A stretch of DNA of 64,000 nt, taken from Hymenolepis diminuta (lineage: Eukaryota; Platyhelminthes; Cestoda; Cyclophyllidea; Hymenolepididae). The stretch lies in contig CAADRB010000012.1 of assembly GCA_900708905.1 (NCBI GenBank), forward strand, positions 1,839,257-1,903,256, written 5' to 3'. A program made the position numbers and the translations under genes. Under the pieces are notes generated by a model that worked only from the letters and a program-made list of their open reading frames with translations, did no database searches and was not told the origin of the DNA. This document shows, piece after piece, positions 38,501 through 53,500 of this stretch (position 1 is the stretch's first letter; each line of letters begins with the position of its first letter).

Positions 38501-41500
38501 TCGAATTGATATAACTAACTGCATAATTAACTTAAAATGGTAAACTCACCGAGGAGCAAATGGAACAAATAAAAACATGATTTTACATACTGAGCAATGC
38601 TTTTTGAAAAATATGGACAATTAAATATTATCAAGAACTGATAGCTATAACTGAGCCGAGGAAGATCTACGACTTACTGAGACGGACATTACAGGCTCAT
38701 GGTCTAATTTGAATAATTCCTAAATGTAAGTAGTTTGTCGTTGATTCGAGTTCTCTTGGTTAACACTACGCCGAATTATTACTCCGAGATCCTAACTTAA
38801 CCCTTGATGAATTTCAATTAGCAAAAAACGCCAATTAAGGTTACCAGAACTGAACTACTCAAGTGAGTGGACCTTTAATTGATTAACTTTTACCAAAATA
38901 CTTTAATGACCATTAGCAATATATTGATCCTGAGAGAATGCAGAAGTAATTAATATTTACAAAAGCAGAGGAGTTAGAATAGACCCTGAGAATTATAAAA
39001 GTATCTTCATCCTTGATACGATGGGGAAATGCTTTGCATCAATGGTTTGTGAAGGGCTGAACTAACATATATCAACTATAAAACATGGATTTCGTGCTGG
39101 AAGATCTATTGAATTGGTTATTCTTGCTGTAAGAACAGCAATTCAAGTAGCCGCCAATCGTTAGTGAAGAACACTTCTCATCTTTGTTGATTTAAGGAAA
39201 GTTTTTAATTCTCTCCCGACTTGTGCAATTCTATCAATGTCATGTGAACTTAAACTCTCCTGGTATATATTTTTTTCATTTGAAAATTTCATAATATTTC
39301 AAAAGGTCATTTCAGAGAATCGAATGAAATGGTTACAATGGCAAGAAGTGTTTGACAAGAATCCGATGAGGGCCCGCTACTCTTCAGTATAGTAATTCGG
39401 TTAATATTAAAAGAAGTATATGCAACCTGTGAGGATTTGAAAGTCGAAGCGTTGAGTTCTTCAGGACTCGAATAGTCATTGGGACTTTGAATATACAAAT
39501 GACCTATGCCTTATCACTCCATCTTTCGGATAAGCTGAATGGCTTCTTCAAAGGCCAAAAACTATCACTGACAAATACGCATTTGAAAAGGCATATGATA
39601 AAACAATCTTGATGCAGGCCGGTACAGATCTGGATCAATCATCTCTGCAAAGAAATGTGTACAAGACCAATCAAATGATCTCTTTTGCCTACATTGTCTC
39701 CCGGGTGACTGATAAAGGTCAATCCGATGGTGCAGTAAAACCAACTATCAAGAAGCCAAATAACAGCTAGTGAAACTTAGACCTATCCTAAGATCAAAAG
39801 TGTTACCGATTAAGATTTGGAAACATTTACTAATTTAGTACCTCTGTATGATTTAGCTACAATTGTCTATCATAAGGTAGATGATAATAGTTTAAGGGCT
39901 GTTCAGAACACTGCTCGAAGAATGGTGTTAGGATTGTACAGCAGGAGACAGATGAGTGTTAATGCTCTTGCAGAAAAAATTACCCTGAGAAACCTTTCAG
40001 CACAACTACAAAGACGAGGATTAAATCTATGAACAAGTCTTAACAGAGAAAATGAGAAATTAGTAAAAGAGCTGTTGAAATCCCATTTATGAAAACATGG
40101 TGCCTCTAAATTTGCATCGCAAAGAGTTGGTTAAGACAACTAAAAGCGGAAGCTAAGCAGGAATTCACCTAGAAAGAAAGTGGTAAGTAGATGATGAGTC
40201 TTACAAAGAATTCTATTCCTTTCATTAATGAACGTCAACCACGATTGAAAGGTGTACGAAAAGAGAAATTGTAAGTATGGATGTGTATCGTCAACTCTTT
40301 GCATATGAAAGTGAGATAAGAAGACACTGACGTATCGATCACCATAAACTTGAAGATGATTTGTCAGCTGATAGACTTTCATGACTTCCATAAGAAGCAT
40401 GTAAAAAGAAGATGGCTTCAAAATCAAATGAAAACTTCCTTAAGAGAATGACGAAACGTCAAATTGAAACAGTAGTTAACCTGATAATTCTGGAACTAAG
40501 ACGAAGTAGGGTTCCTCTGAGTCCCTGACGCTCATTTCTACTGCTCTGTATGCTCTATATACTTCTTTTTTATAATTTTCATTTCCTATGTGTTAGGATG
40601 TTTCCCCCATGAAAAATATGTGAAAATGCAAGGAATTCAGATAAAGTAAGAATCTTGATATTATAATTTCATCATCTATATCTACTTAACTCCCTCCCAT
40701 TTCATCTCTTCCGATGCTCCCCGCGCTCAGTTACTTTCCCATGATAAGAACAAGTGAAAGATTTTCCTGTGTTATGGGTAATATTGGTACTAATTTTCAG
40801 TGCCCCTTGTGAAGATTGCCTGCCTAATTCTACGCAAGAAAAGACGTACTACTTTTCAATCGTTTAATAAATCAAAATGAACTCCAACTAAAAATCTTAT
40901 ACAATGAAAAGACAAGGTAGTTTTGTAGATGGGATTGGCGCCACTATTTAATGTTATAAACTTGTGTGATTCCGAAATGTGTTTTCTTTCCCAATCAGAT
41001 AGATTAGTAGTAAAATAAAATCTGATAATATTATTTTTGCTTCATGTAAAACAGCATCCAGCGCAATTCTCACGCAAAAATTCCCTAAAACAAGTCTCGA
41101 CCGAACTTATCACCGCTTAGTATCTAAAACAAAGACCTTCTTAATTGTGATGCACACTACTTAAAATTTATTCTTTTCTTCCTCCAATAATTGTAATATT
41201 GGGATCTATACAATTCCACTTACTTAGGCACGTTTTGATCAATAAATGAATTAGAAACGAATTACACACTGAAAATCAAAATAAATAACATCAAGAGTTA
41301 ATAATCAGATGAGAAAACTTTTTTTAAATTTTAATAAATTTGAACACAAGTATTCTTAGTAATTATAATATCTGTGATCTAGAACTAGCATTCTAAAGCT
41401 AAAGTTCATCAATAAGCTTATTGAAATGTATTCAGAGAACGTTCATTGTTATGAAAATCCCCAAATCTCTTGAAAATAAAGTCGGATATGGAAAGTTTCC

Positions 41501-44500
41501 GTTATTCATCTTGGAGCGTTTAGATATAACAGATTTAAGCAAGCAACTTTGTTGTTGGTTATGAGATAGGTAAATAAATGGGTCCATCATGGCATACTAT
41601 CAAAAGTCAAAATGGACTTTTGGGGGAATATTTGTACACACTTTATTTAAGAGTGAAAGGTGAACCCCTATGCGTTTCCTATATGTTTATCTATGTCATC
41701 ACTAATCGCTGAGACTTAATTATCTCGACCTCACAGTGAAGCTTGAAGTGCCTGACCCTACTGTAACCTCAAGTTCCCTATAGATAACCATCGTGCGTCC
41801 TCAAGTGGTTTATTTTAACTATCGGTATAAACTAAGTAGTCCTTGAGCGTTGCTAGGGTTCAACTTCGCCGCAGCGATGTCCGGACCCATTTCATCTGTT
41901 TATGCTATCTCTTCTATATGAGAGACACACAGCTCCCAATTACCGACTCCAACGCTTCTCTCCCGTCTTCGCTGTCCCCCCTCTTTCTTATCCTCTAGAA
42001 ACCTCATCGTGGTTTGTCCTATGCAACTTTTTGTGTTCTACTTTTGGAACTGTAATTTGATGGTGTTAGCTGCCAGCCGTTAGTTGTTACTTTAAATCTC
42101 AACAAGGGTAATCTTTTTCTTCACCAAAAGTTTCAATGCTCAATAGTGACGTTTGGTTTTAACATTTGATAGCCTCAACTGAATTCGACCAAGACGAATT
42201 CGTCATCTGATAAAAATAATTACTAAAGCATAATTTGACTTTATTCCAGTAATTACTGATTATCTTGCTTGTGTTATCACATTATTTCAAGGTAAATTAA
42301 TTTGGTTTTGCGTTAGTTGTTTAATTAAGTATACAGTGCAGGATGACTCTATGCATTTTCAAAACTATATATTAGCATTCTCTATGACAATACTCCAATT
42401 TTTTGTCTACTAATCCACAGTGACATCTTAATTTTCTTATCTATCTGTCATGTCTAATCTCGTTTATTAATTCACCCTTTCTACAACCGTCCCGTTTCAT
42501 TAAAAGCACACTGCGTTCATGTCCTCACGCTCGTTCTTAACGCAAGTGACTCAAATAAATTAATCTTCTATTTCCACCCGTAACGCACACACACATGCAA
42601 GTATCCACACTCCCTCATTGTGTTTTTACATACACTCGCTTGCCACCAGCTCTTACGTTTCACTTTCATCTCCTCTGTTCCTCATCTCTCTATAAGTCAT
42701 CTGAATCCTTATCGTGTTTCATTCAATACATTTTGATCTAGTTAGCTCTTGGTGTTCTGCCCGAAACTGTTGTTGCCGTTGTTAGGTGTTAATTATAGTC
42801 TTAGTTTCCACAATCAAGGTCTGGTTCATCAGTTCCTGCAACTTAGTAACTCCTAAATTGGTGACCTCGATTTCTGTTAGTCCCAACAACACTAGCTGCG
42901 CCGGTATAATTGTTCACTATGGTCCATGGCGACTTATTTGGGTGAATGCAAAATCCCCTATTTATCTTGGCCATAATAAACATTAACACCTATAATCTTT
43001 CAAATGAGAATCCAACATTCTGCCAATATATATTGGAAATTGTGTCAGTCTTATGATCATTAACTTCGTCAAGAATCATGTCTGACACGTCTGGAACACT
43101 AAATACTGAAATTACCAAAAAATAACTAACCTTTTATCAGTCGAATAGTAATCTCCTCTTCTGCCGGCAGAACCTTCGACACTACAGCCGAAGCAGGTCT
43201 TTCCAATGTTGCAGCGGTTGACGTCGACGTTGACGGCGCTCCCACGACAGTACTCCTCGTCGCCTCAAAGAGGGGATGTCCCTGTACAGCTGGAACCCTT
43301 CTCCTGAACGCTACAACATTCACCGCTGCAGCCTGTAACCGTCTCTCCCTCTCATGTTCCATTTCAGAAGACGCCGCTGAGAGAATGTATTCCCGAACAC
43401 TATCCGACGCGTGCTTTCGAGTAAGGAGATCAGTCATGTGGAGAACTGAAGCTTCATCCAACATACCTGAAGATGAATCATCCACACGAGGGTGACCTGT
43501 AATGGGTCTCGGACTCAAGACCACCATGGAGGAGGCTTCTTTAGTAGGTGGTGGTGGGGGTGGTTGAGAAGGTGGAGGTTGAGGGGCTGTGGATTTTGGG
43601 AGTTGGGTGGTAATAGCTGACTCCTCCGGTTTACTGTAAATGAAATCCAAACACTTAAACATCATTGTAAAATGAAATTAAGTAAGGTAATTGTTAATGG
43701 TACAGTCTTAAATAAAGCCATCATAGCAGTGTTGCAGTTGATAACTCAAAGATGCTAGTTTTCTTTAAATGCAAACCCTAAGACTGTTGTGATGAGGTGT
43801 TATTCAACACTCCGCTTGAATATTAGGGTATTCTAGGTCCTCTCTGAGAAAAACTCATATTTCGTGATCAATATTAATCAGTACGGTTGGTCAAGTCACT
43901 CAATTGTCAGGTACAATCAGAATATTTCGGCAAAGCGATTATGGATTCTTATTTGTAAATCTCGGTTCTTATTCCGTCACTAATTCGAGCTTATATAAAT
44001 TTGTTTATGATTAAGGAAAATTACGAGGATTCGAACGTAAATTTCGAATCGTCGATAGAACAATAGCTCTTTTGAATAGTTAATCAGCTAATTTGATGTG
44101 AATTTTATGATCTTTTCTCGTCTACGACTTTAATGTTACCCATTCAATTGAGTAAAAAAATAATTTTTCTCAGCAGATGAATTATAAAGAGAATTCCCCC
44201 CATTGCTATAACAAATTACACTGCATTTTGCGAAGTCTTCAATTAATTTTACCATCTGTTTATTTGAAAAGAGCAACTTCCGACAGTATCACTTAACACG
44301 TAAGTGGCAAATGTTGAAATTTTACCTCCTAAAAAACACTTTCCACCGAAAGCAAAAGTCAATTTTGTCATTTAAGTAAAAAATTTACAAAATTCTTCCC
44401 GCATTTTTACATCTCTTCAAACCCTTAGAAATAACCGCGCAAACCGAATGGGCGTTTTAATTCACCAACCAATTAAACATATTTGCAAAGGGTTGTGCAG

Positions 44501-47500
44501 GCATGGTTTGTTATCGATCGTAATAACGAGCCGCACATTTAACTTTGTGTGCGCGCAGCGTGTTCGCAGTTGGTGTCATGTATACGATGGCTTTGAATTG
44601 TCTGGGTGCTTTCATGGTGAATCAAACCGGTTGGAGGCTTCTACCTTCTATAGAATAGATCGGGAATACCAAAGAGAACAACGCTACCTTGTCCGTTGGA
44701 GTTGAGGATGAAGTTCATGCCGTTTAGCAGATTTCTAGTAAATGGAGCTGGAAACTAGTCAGGTCATATTAAATTAAACTTTTTCTGTTCAAAATCTATC
44801 CTGTTTTGTCATTTTGTTTTGTTCTGCGATATCGTGCAACTTGGTATATTTCTAGCTACTTTCTAAATCTACTTTTGGTGGTATTTGTGAAAAATACGTG
44901 TCGTCTTCCAAGACGATGCTTTATATACATAGCAGAAATGACATGAGACAATAATGTGAAGAAATATAACTTCCGGTGTTAAAAATACCGTACAAGGTAG
45001 TAGTAGAAGAGGAGTAAATAAAACACCAGATGCTGGGGCAGTAATAGGAACTAATGGATAATGACAAATGAATCGCTAAATATTAATTGATTAATTATTT
45101 TGTTGACCCATAAGTTCACGTCCTTATACTATTGAGGTAGTTTTAGGTACAATGTGACTATTGATCGAATGAGACAGAAACCTAACTTTCGGATTTGGAT
45201 TTTCTTTCAACTACAACCATTGTTTTAAAATATTGTAGAGTTACAGAGATAAATTAGAAGGATGCAGAAATAATAAATGAATAAAGATAGTTAACATGGA
45301 TTTAAGTGCAAATATTTTATCTTTGTGGAGGACGAAAGGATAAATCTCAATGTTTATAGTTTTGGATCTTACACAAAAGGCATTTGTATTTTTATGTTAA
45401 CTTAAAACTTCTATACCGTTAAAACGGTAGAGTTAAAGCAACAACGGGATTCTTTAGATGATAATTAAACAACTCGGTAAACATTATGATTTACCAAAAT
45501 AAGAGAAATTCTAATAAACGTATTCAAATGAGATAAACAATAAAGGGGATTGTAAAATTTACCTACACTTCAATTTCATTAACTTTAACTTATTAATACA
45601 ATATCTCTTTCGAGTTATTATGTATTTTAGATACACATCGGAAGATGAATATGTTTAAGGAAATAAACTCAATTCAAATGTGCTTTTTTATATAATAACT
45701 CGCTTATCGATTTTATCTAGTTCTAAAGTGTTTTGACTATGCATTTTCTGTACCGTCTAATATCTGCATTTTGGAACTTTATTCTACTCCTCTCCGTTCT
45801 TACATGACCGTTCTGCAACGTCGCTGTCTTCATCATATTTTGCGGTTTCAGAAGTTAGTAAAGATAGATGGGATAAGTGTGTCTTACGTCAATGATTTAT
45901 AAGCCTCCTTTGAAATATCCCAACAAAACGAGTCATGGAGGAATAGAGATCAAAATGTCAGACGTTGTATTTGCAAATTTCGTAAAATCGTCAGAAGAAA
46001 TATTTTTGAAGCTTATAATTTAAAAGAAGGAATCAGTCACTTTTATGGCCTCCTTAATTTATTGAATAGTGAGTGGCTCATGGAATCATGTAATCACATC
46101 TGACAATAATGTATACAACTTCACTCTAACTTCCAAACATGCAATAGACTTATTCTTATTCGTTTTGCAGTCAGCGTCTATATTTACCTCACTCACAATA
46201 ACATTACTTTACTCATGTAATTATCCTAATGTATCAGTTAATTTTTTCGGATTGCTCTAATGTCAAAATCGAAATTTATTTCCCATGGTAGGGCTAAAAG
46301 GATTTGCAACTAATCACCATGGGGAAACATATAAACACGTAGGAAGTGAAAATTCATAAAGGGCGAGAATGTTTAATTTAATGAGAGAGTATTTAGATAG
46401 TAGAAAAAGAGTCAGAAACTTATGAGAATTCTAAATCCCGGAGTGCTTAAGTAGATTGCTCTTTTGAGTTGGAGTTACTTCAGAATTTTCCTTCCATTTT
46501 ATCATCTTGCTCTTTATACGGAAAAATAGGGTTAAATGCTTTAACTTGATTTCTCAGCCATCTCCTTTTTCGCTTTAAAACGATACATTATCTTAAAAAT
46601 AGAGAAAATGGAGGTTCACCATAGTCAGGGGAAGTTTAATATATTATTCAATAGTAATAACAACCAAATATTAAAAATAATGACGAATTCTTAAAATGGA
46701 AACGTTTCTCAGGCATCTTTGGCTGTCTAAGCTCAACTCAACTTATTCTTTCAACAACTGAGTGTGACGTGAATAAATTAACCATTTTATTCAGACATTT
46801 ACAAGTTGAAATGTGTTTCAAGGAGCATATTCCATAAGCAGACAAACAATTGTATTTGTTGAATAATTGCTCCAAAATTCGGACCTACTAAAAATGTGCA
46901 AGGAAAATTGACTACTGTATTCAAAAGTAAAATGCTTTGTTGGAATGAATTTCAAAGACCATGTGTACTGGAATAATGAAAATTTGAGGACAAAACAGTT
47001 TTTGAAAATCAAAAACTAGCAGTGATTGCCAATTTTTCTTGTCGAAAATTATAACTTTCTGACGAACAATTAATTCATTTTTCAAGAATCTTGACAAATA
47101 GGATTAAACATGGAGGAATTCATTCTAAGTTAACATTTTCATGCTCAAAATAATACACAAGGTCATTTACAAAAGTGTTTTCCAACGCCTATCTTGGGTA
47201 GAGAGTGGCATTACGTAGCCTCCTTGGTGAGAGACTCAAATTCTACTACCATCCATATAAGCCAGATTCAACCAGATTCTCAGTCCTTTCGCTAACCAGT
47301 GGTATCAAACACGTGACCTCTGACACGGCGGACGTGAACAGTGACCAATGCATCATCGACGCGCGCTTCTATATCGAATTAGGTAACCAAAAATGGAACG
47401 TCGAATAAACACGATTGGATAAACAAAGAGAATAATATCCGGCTGTAGTTTAGAAGGTAAGGCATAGCACTTTTAGATGAAAAGATATTTCAGAGGTCTT

Positions 47501-50500
47501 CTGTTTAGTAACAAATCAGCTGAACATTACTAAAATTTATTCTACATAAGTATCATGGTACCCGGACTCTGATCAATTGTGATTAACACAATATAAAGCT
47601 ACGTGATCGAGACCAGATGTGTTCTGTCTGAGTCTTTCAGGTATTTTTTACGCAGCTCTCAATAAGTTACGAAAGTCGATATGGTTGATCCAGTACTGAA
47701 TAACCGAATACAATGGCAAATGGGTACTGTTTTGTTGTGCAACAATTTTCTTTGGCTATTAGAAAGAGTAAACGTACCGACATGGGCATGGTGAATCCAC
47801 CATTTTTGAAATTAACAGCAGCATGTATTCAAGCAAATGACGAGCCATTAAATTTTATGCGGAAGGGTTTAGTCTTGAAATTAAGTTAACAGAACTCTAT
47901 GTTTGGTGAAAATCTTACTGCAACGAATTCTACCATTTAATTAAAAGGCAGGCAACCCGATGAATTTTATTCCTCTTCTTCTTCCCATCCCTACCCAATG
48001 TGAGGTACCCTAAAATTCATACCATTTGCATGCTTTCTCCTGATTAAAGATTGTATGACGATGTTGCATTGCCATGAATAGCATTGACTTCTAATCCCGA
48101 CAATTGATTACCGACGTTATGTTTCCTGCAATGTCCCAACATGCTCCAATGATAGAGTTTGTTAGCATATGATAGTATCAGCATAATAAATCCAAATTGA
48201 GAACAAATAGATTAGGAAATGTTTTTGCTCACCTCTTAATCACGTAAATACAGTGGAAATTAAATAAACGTTCACCAAAAAAATTTCAGGGAAGTTAATA
48301 GTGTTTTAGATAAGTATATTTAATTCGCACTTCTTTAAATCAGAAGAACTAAGCTTAGTTTAAAAAATACAGATTTTAAAATAGATACTCCTGCTGTCCT
48401 GAACAAAATATCTGCGACGTGTGTACGAAATATGATACAAATAGAAAACAAACAAGATCTGAGAATACTTGCACACATGTGCGATGCATCCTGTTTAAAA
48501 ATCCATACACTGTGTTTTCAAGGCGGAGGAAAAATTTCCTAATTTTCTCGGGCTGGACGGCGAAAATGATTTCACCGAAAATCGGGCAAGATAAAGTGTT
48601 CATTGAAGACGAAGTCATTACATTGTTTTAATGATATCAGCCACTACTTTTTCTCTTGAAAAAGCAGAATTTACCCTAATAATAGTGGAAAAGCATCTAG
48701 ACTAACCGTTGGGTATTGATTTGAAGAGGAGTATAAGGCAAGGGATTCAGGAGCACTTAAAGTGACCTAACGCTTGGGATTTGACCCCTAAGTTATTAAG
48801 AGTAATCTGTGTCTATTGAACAGTTGATTAAGTTAAGTAATTATGCCATCTTGACACATATGCTTACGCTAATAGTTAGAAATAGCTGTCAAAGTAAATT
48901 TAACGGATTATCCTATTTAAGGGAGGAGTTTTTGACCAATAATTTTGGACAGACGAACCGCACTGGCCTTTCTAATGAGAATTTTGCATTCTGTTACTCC
49001 TCTTTAAACAAGGTTTGACCAAGACTGCCGGTTGCGCTATGTACTATTTATGCACAGGTGGGTATCTGGTAGTGAGACGAAACGATACTTTGGCGTATAC
49101 CAGAAGTGCAATATCGATGCCACGTCACAGCCATGCCACTTCCACGTTGTAACCATAGGAGTTTACGAAATTAACCGTCAATCGTCGATTGATCCGTTGT
49201 CTGATCAATCATATTCAGCCACATCGGACATGGAGGTTCAACGATTGATTTAGTCTTCTCTGGTCAGTTACAATCCGATCAAACCCAAGTCGTCCAGTAT
49301 GTGTAGTGTTTAAATCGCATCTGCAAATCTGATCCGGTCTGGTCAGTAACTAATCCTGTCGGATTAGCTTCTGATTTTTTTCTCTATTTCTCTTGATTCT
49401 GAGCAATTGTAACATACATCATAACAATGGGGTTGACCATAATTTATAACAGTAACAGTAACAGTTTTGATTTTATGGATGTTTTCGCTGTCACCCTACG
49501 TTTATATCAGAATCTTTCTTAGTCTAAATAAGCAAAATTATTGCATTTTTTCCGTGGATTACCAATAGAAAGCTGAAACATCCCCAGCAGGTAATGTTTC
49601 TATATGATAATCGATATTACCGATATAAATTATAAACATAATTAACGTATAACAAATCGCATTGATAGCGAAGGTTCTTTAAGATTTTAAGATTATTTTA
49701 TTATTGTTGCTACAAATAATCTGAAATTCCATGGACAGAAAAATGCATACGTACAAATATCAGTGACGTCATATGCTAAATGACCTTTTGTAAATGCAAA
49801 TTTTCCCTACTTTTCGAACATTTTCTCTAGGATGGTCTACCTCTGTCCAAACTCAGTTTTTTCTTCTATCCCCAATTCCCGCTTCCATTAAGAGCCAAGA
49901 TTCCCGTTTTCTGTCTCTCTTTTCTTACCTCCCCTTGCTACTTCATTATTATTCTCCCCACGAATTTCCTTATTCATTTCTAACTTATTTCTAGACGACA
50001 ACCGAAGAAAATAAGCAAATTTCTCTTTCCACGTACCGGACCAAAATAAAAATATATGCTATCATATATAGGCCATAAACAGGACTGGAAAAATATTAAC
50101 CAAAAGTTATTTTAATTGTTGTTCCCATATAAAAATTATATTTTATTACCCAGAGGGTTAATTATGCAAAATAGGCTGTTTTTTTGAGGTTATGTATGTC
50201 CTTGTGTCAAAGAGGAGTCTAAATATTATAGAGTAGAGCCTTTTGATATTTAATTAATGGTATAATATAGGTATATCTAACTTTAGCGGTTTTTAAAAGA
50301 AGCGTTTGGGGAAGCATACTTAACCAAAGCTTACACATTAAAAAAATCGAAATCCCGATCAGTAACTACCTAATTGTGATTGGTTAATAGAAGAACCAAT
50401 TAAGAGGAGATTGAAATTCAATTATTCCGGTTTTATTAACATTTTCTAAAAACGATCTCAAAGGCAAAGGAGTTATCTGTTTACATTTACTAATCGCTCA

Positions 50501-53500
50501 CTAAATCATGAACATCGTCAAATCATGAACTAACATGTCCTAACCTTACTGCGTGACGCCATCTCGGCGTGAATGTTCGCCTCCAGCATCCCCATACCAG
50601 TCAGAACCTACTTGGCCATCCCTTATTTCGGTTACTTTCTATTTAATAATTTAAATTATTTTGCTCCCGGGCAGACACCTTCCCTCTGATCTCCTAATTT
50701 TTCAGTACCAGTTCTGCTACTCACAACTACAATGCCTAGAGTACATATTGTACAACAATTTATGCGAACAGAAGTACTTTCAACTGAAATGAATGCATTT
50801 TGAAACTATTAATGAGGAATTAATGGCTTTATTATCATGCGACTATTAGCAGTGACGCAAATGTCTGCTATCTCATCAATGCAACTATTTAATTGCTAAA
50901 ATGAATATCTATCTTTGTTTAAAAGTTCAAAACTCAATTAAAATGCAAAATAAGCAAAATGCAAATCTTCATTTGAATTAGAAATACTGGAAACTAGTTG
51001 TAAAAACCATTCATATTCTTCAATTCTGGTATTGTCGTTGGGTATTAAGTCTGGTTTAAAATTCGTTAGTTTCTAGTTAATTTTCAACATATAACAAGGT
51101 TTAGAAGTCCCAACCATTTGAAAAACTGAATAATAGTCTAAACTATTGTTTTAATATGAAGCTCGCATTTTAATATGGCAATTTTATGTCAGTTTTTGAT
51201 TTCAAAATCTAGAGTTTTCATTTCCCGGAGAAATTTGGTTGAGCGCAGACATAACATCACCTTCCTGATCCCCCTTCTGATGGCACCAAACCAAGTCATT
51301 TTAACGGATCAGTTTGACCTTAACTGGCATCAAGCTGAGATACTTGACAATGTTAACAAAGGAGTGCAGTCGATTCAACTTTTCAACCTACATTCAGTGA
51401 ACCCCAGAAACCTCAAGTAGTCTCACGAACGTTACCTTCAATCCTCTCCACGATTGTCTTGCACCACAATTATGTCAATTTCACTTTTCTCAGTGAGGCC
51501 ATACTAAAATCTACTCTCGTTTCATCCCTAATTTCTGGGCATCTCAGTCTTCTGGAAATAATATTAAATCCGTCGCTATAGATACTTAGATCATGTTCTC
51601 TAATTGTACGAATTATACTTGACTACATTTCCTTAGGCTTTTAGACCTTTATGTTCCGACGTTTCGATTTAGAATCCAAAACTCTTTTCAACTGATAGAA
51701 TAGAAACATATTTTTATAATTGAATTATGATTAAATTAGTTCAATACCAGATGTATTTCATTATGTTTCATTATTGTATAGGCCTGCAACAGTGCGTATC
51801 AAACTCAGTGTTTAGCTTTCAAACTTCAATAACAGGGAATCGATAATGAACCTTCCAAATAAATATGTACTAATAATTTTATTAAATTTAGGCTCACATA
51901 AAAAGAAACTTATAGCTACCTTTGTATTCATATAAGCTTGGTTTCTACTTATTCATTATTGATTATCCATAATTGTATCCTATTCCTTTTATCCTTTTTT
52001 ATTGCGGCCTACCCCTATTGTTGTTGTTTTGATTGCGCTCGTAAAGCATTGTGTACCTCTGCCTCTCAAACGCATGTGATTTGTTCAGCTTGTGGAATGA
52101 CTGACTATATTGCGAACGAAAATTAAAAAAAAATACAAGGGTTTTTATTTTGTCAAATATTTGACCCTTTTGATAAGGAGAACTGTTGAATTGGATGCGA
52201 GTAGATTGCAAACGTGAGAACTAAAAACCCTTTGTAAAAATTATCTAATTAATGATCGAAAATAAATATCATTATACTGATATTAATTTGAACTGATATC
52301 TACTGATATGAAATTGATAATATGGAGGCATTTTTATTGACAGGAGGAACAGAGAACAAAGAAACCACGTAGAATCCGATAAAGTAGAACCGACAGCGGA
52401 AAGTTAAGATAAACGATCATCTTAAAAGCCTTTAAAGATCGAATGTCGAAACAATTTCAAATGAAGACAATAAGCCCTCGATCTTCAGATACAAATGCAC
52501 ATTTCATTAAAATATCAATATTGCTTATGTTAAATTAATAAAAACAGAGATATTGAAAATTTCAAATGAAGTAAATACATCATATAAGTTGAAATTGTGT
52601 GATGAAATGCCAACCAAAGTGGAAATTTGGAAATATTTACCAATATTTCTTAAATAAAGAAACGTTTAAGCTAATGATTTTGGTTGCGAATAAATAAGAC
52701 GTAAGTTGAGCGTTTTCAAACTCAATATTTATTTGTCCTTATATAAAGAATTTCAAAGTAATTTTGTGGCCTTTGAACAAAATAAAGTAATGAAAAATAA
52801 TAAATTTAAAGAAAGATGCAATAATCTTTTTGTAAATGAAGTTAAAGGTCAGAAAATGCAAACAATGCAAATATTTCATAAGATATAAGTTATTTTATTT
52901 ATTTCTTATTTTGGTAGGAATTTAGAAACGAAACATATAAGCTAAAATAAAGAGTAGATAAATTGTGATATCTAAAAGTCGAAGCCTCCTCATATACATT
53001 CTTTGTGTCAAGAAAAGAGACAGAATGGTATATTAAAATTGAGAGCGATGGGAGAAAATTTCCCTCTTATTCCCTTTTAATTCGCCTTGTTTTAATTTCC
53101 TCATTCACAAGACGAGGAAAGATAATGAGGTTATCTTGCCAACCGAACAATTTAGCCTGGACCATATATGTATTTCTACCGTGAAAATGAATGAGCAAAT
53201 CCTTCTGCCTTATTTTTATAAAATATGTCGCCTGAGAATAAGTAAGAAAAATTATCCGGAAATCTGATTTTGACCGTGGAAGAAAGTGATTAGAAAAAGA
53301 ACCGACCGATTTGAACATTTTAAAAGTATTTTTGATTCATTGAAGGAAAAGGCAATGGCTTTCGATATAATATCACTAAGAGGAGAGGACTATTAGAAGA
53401 ATTTGAAACAAAGATTACTTCCTATCTCCAGTTACACTTAGGCCATCTTTGTCCTTATAAACCTCATAACTTTAGATCTTGGGACGTTTAGTTGAAGTTA

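Noticed and set aside
44028..44110. Possible tRNA on the minus strand (B-box-like GTTCGAATCC)
   Set aside because: The T-stem does not pair, no acceptable A box lies at the right distance and no acceptor stem closes.
47440..47520. tRNA-like A-box (TAGTTTAGAAGG)
   Set aside because: No B box or T-loop follows and no cloverleaf can be drawn.
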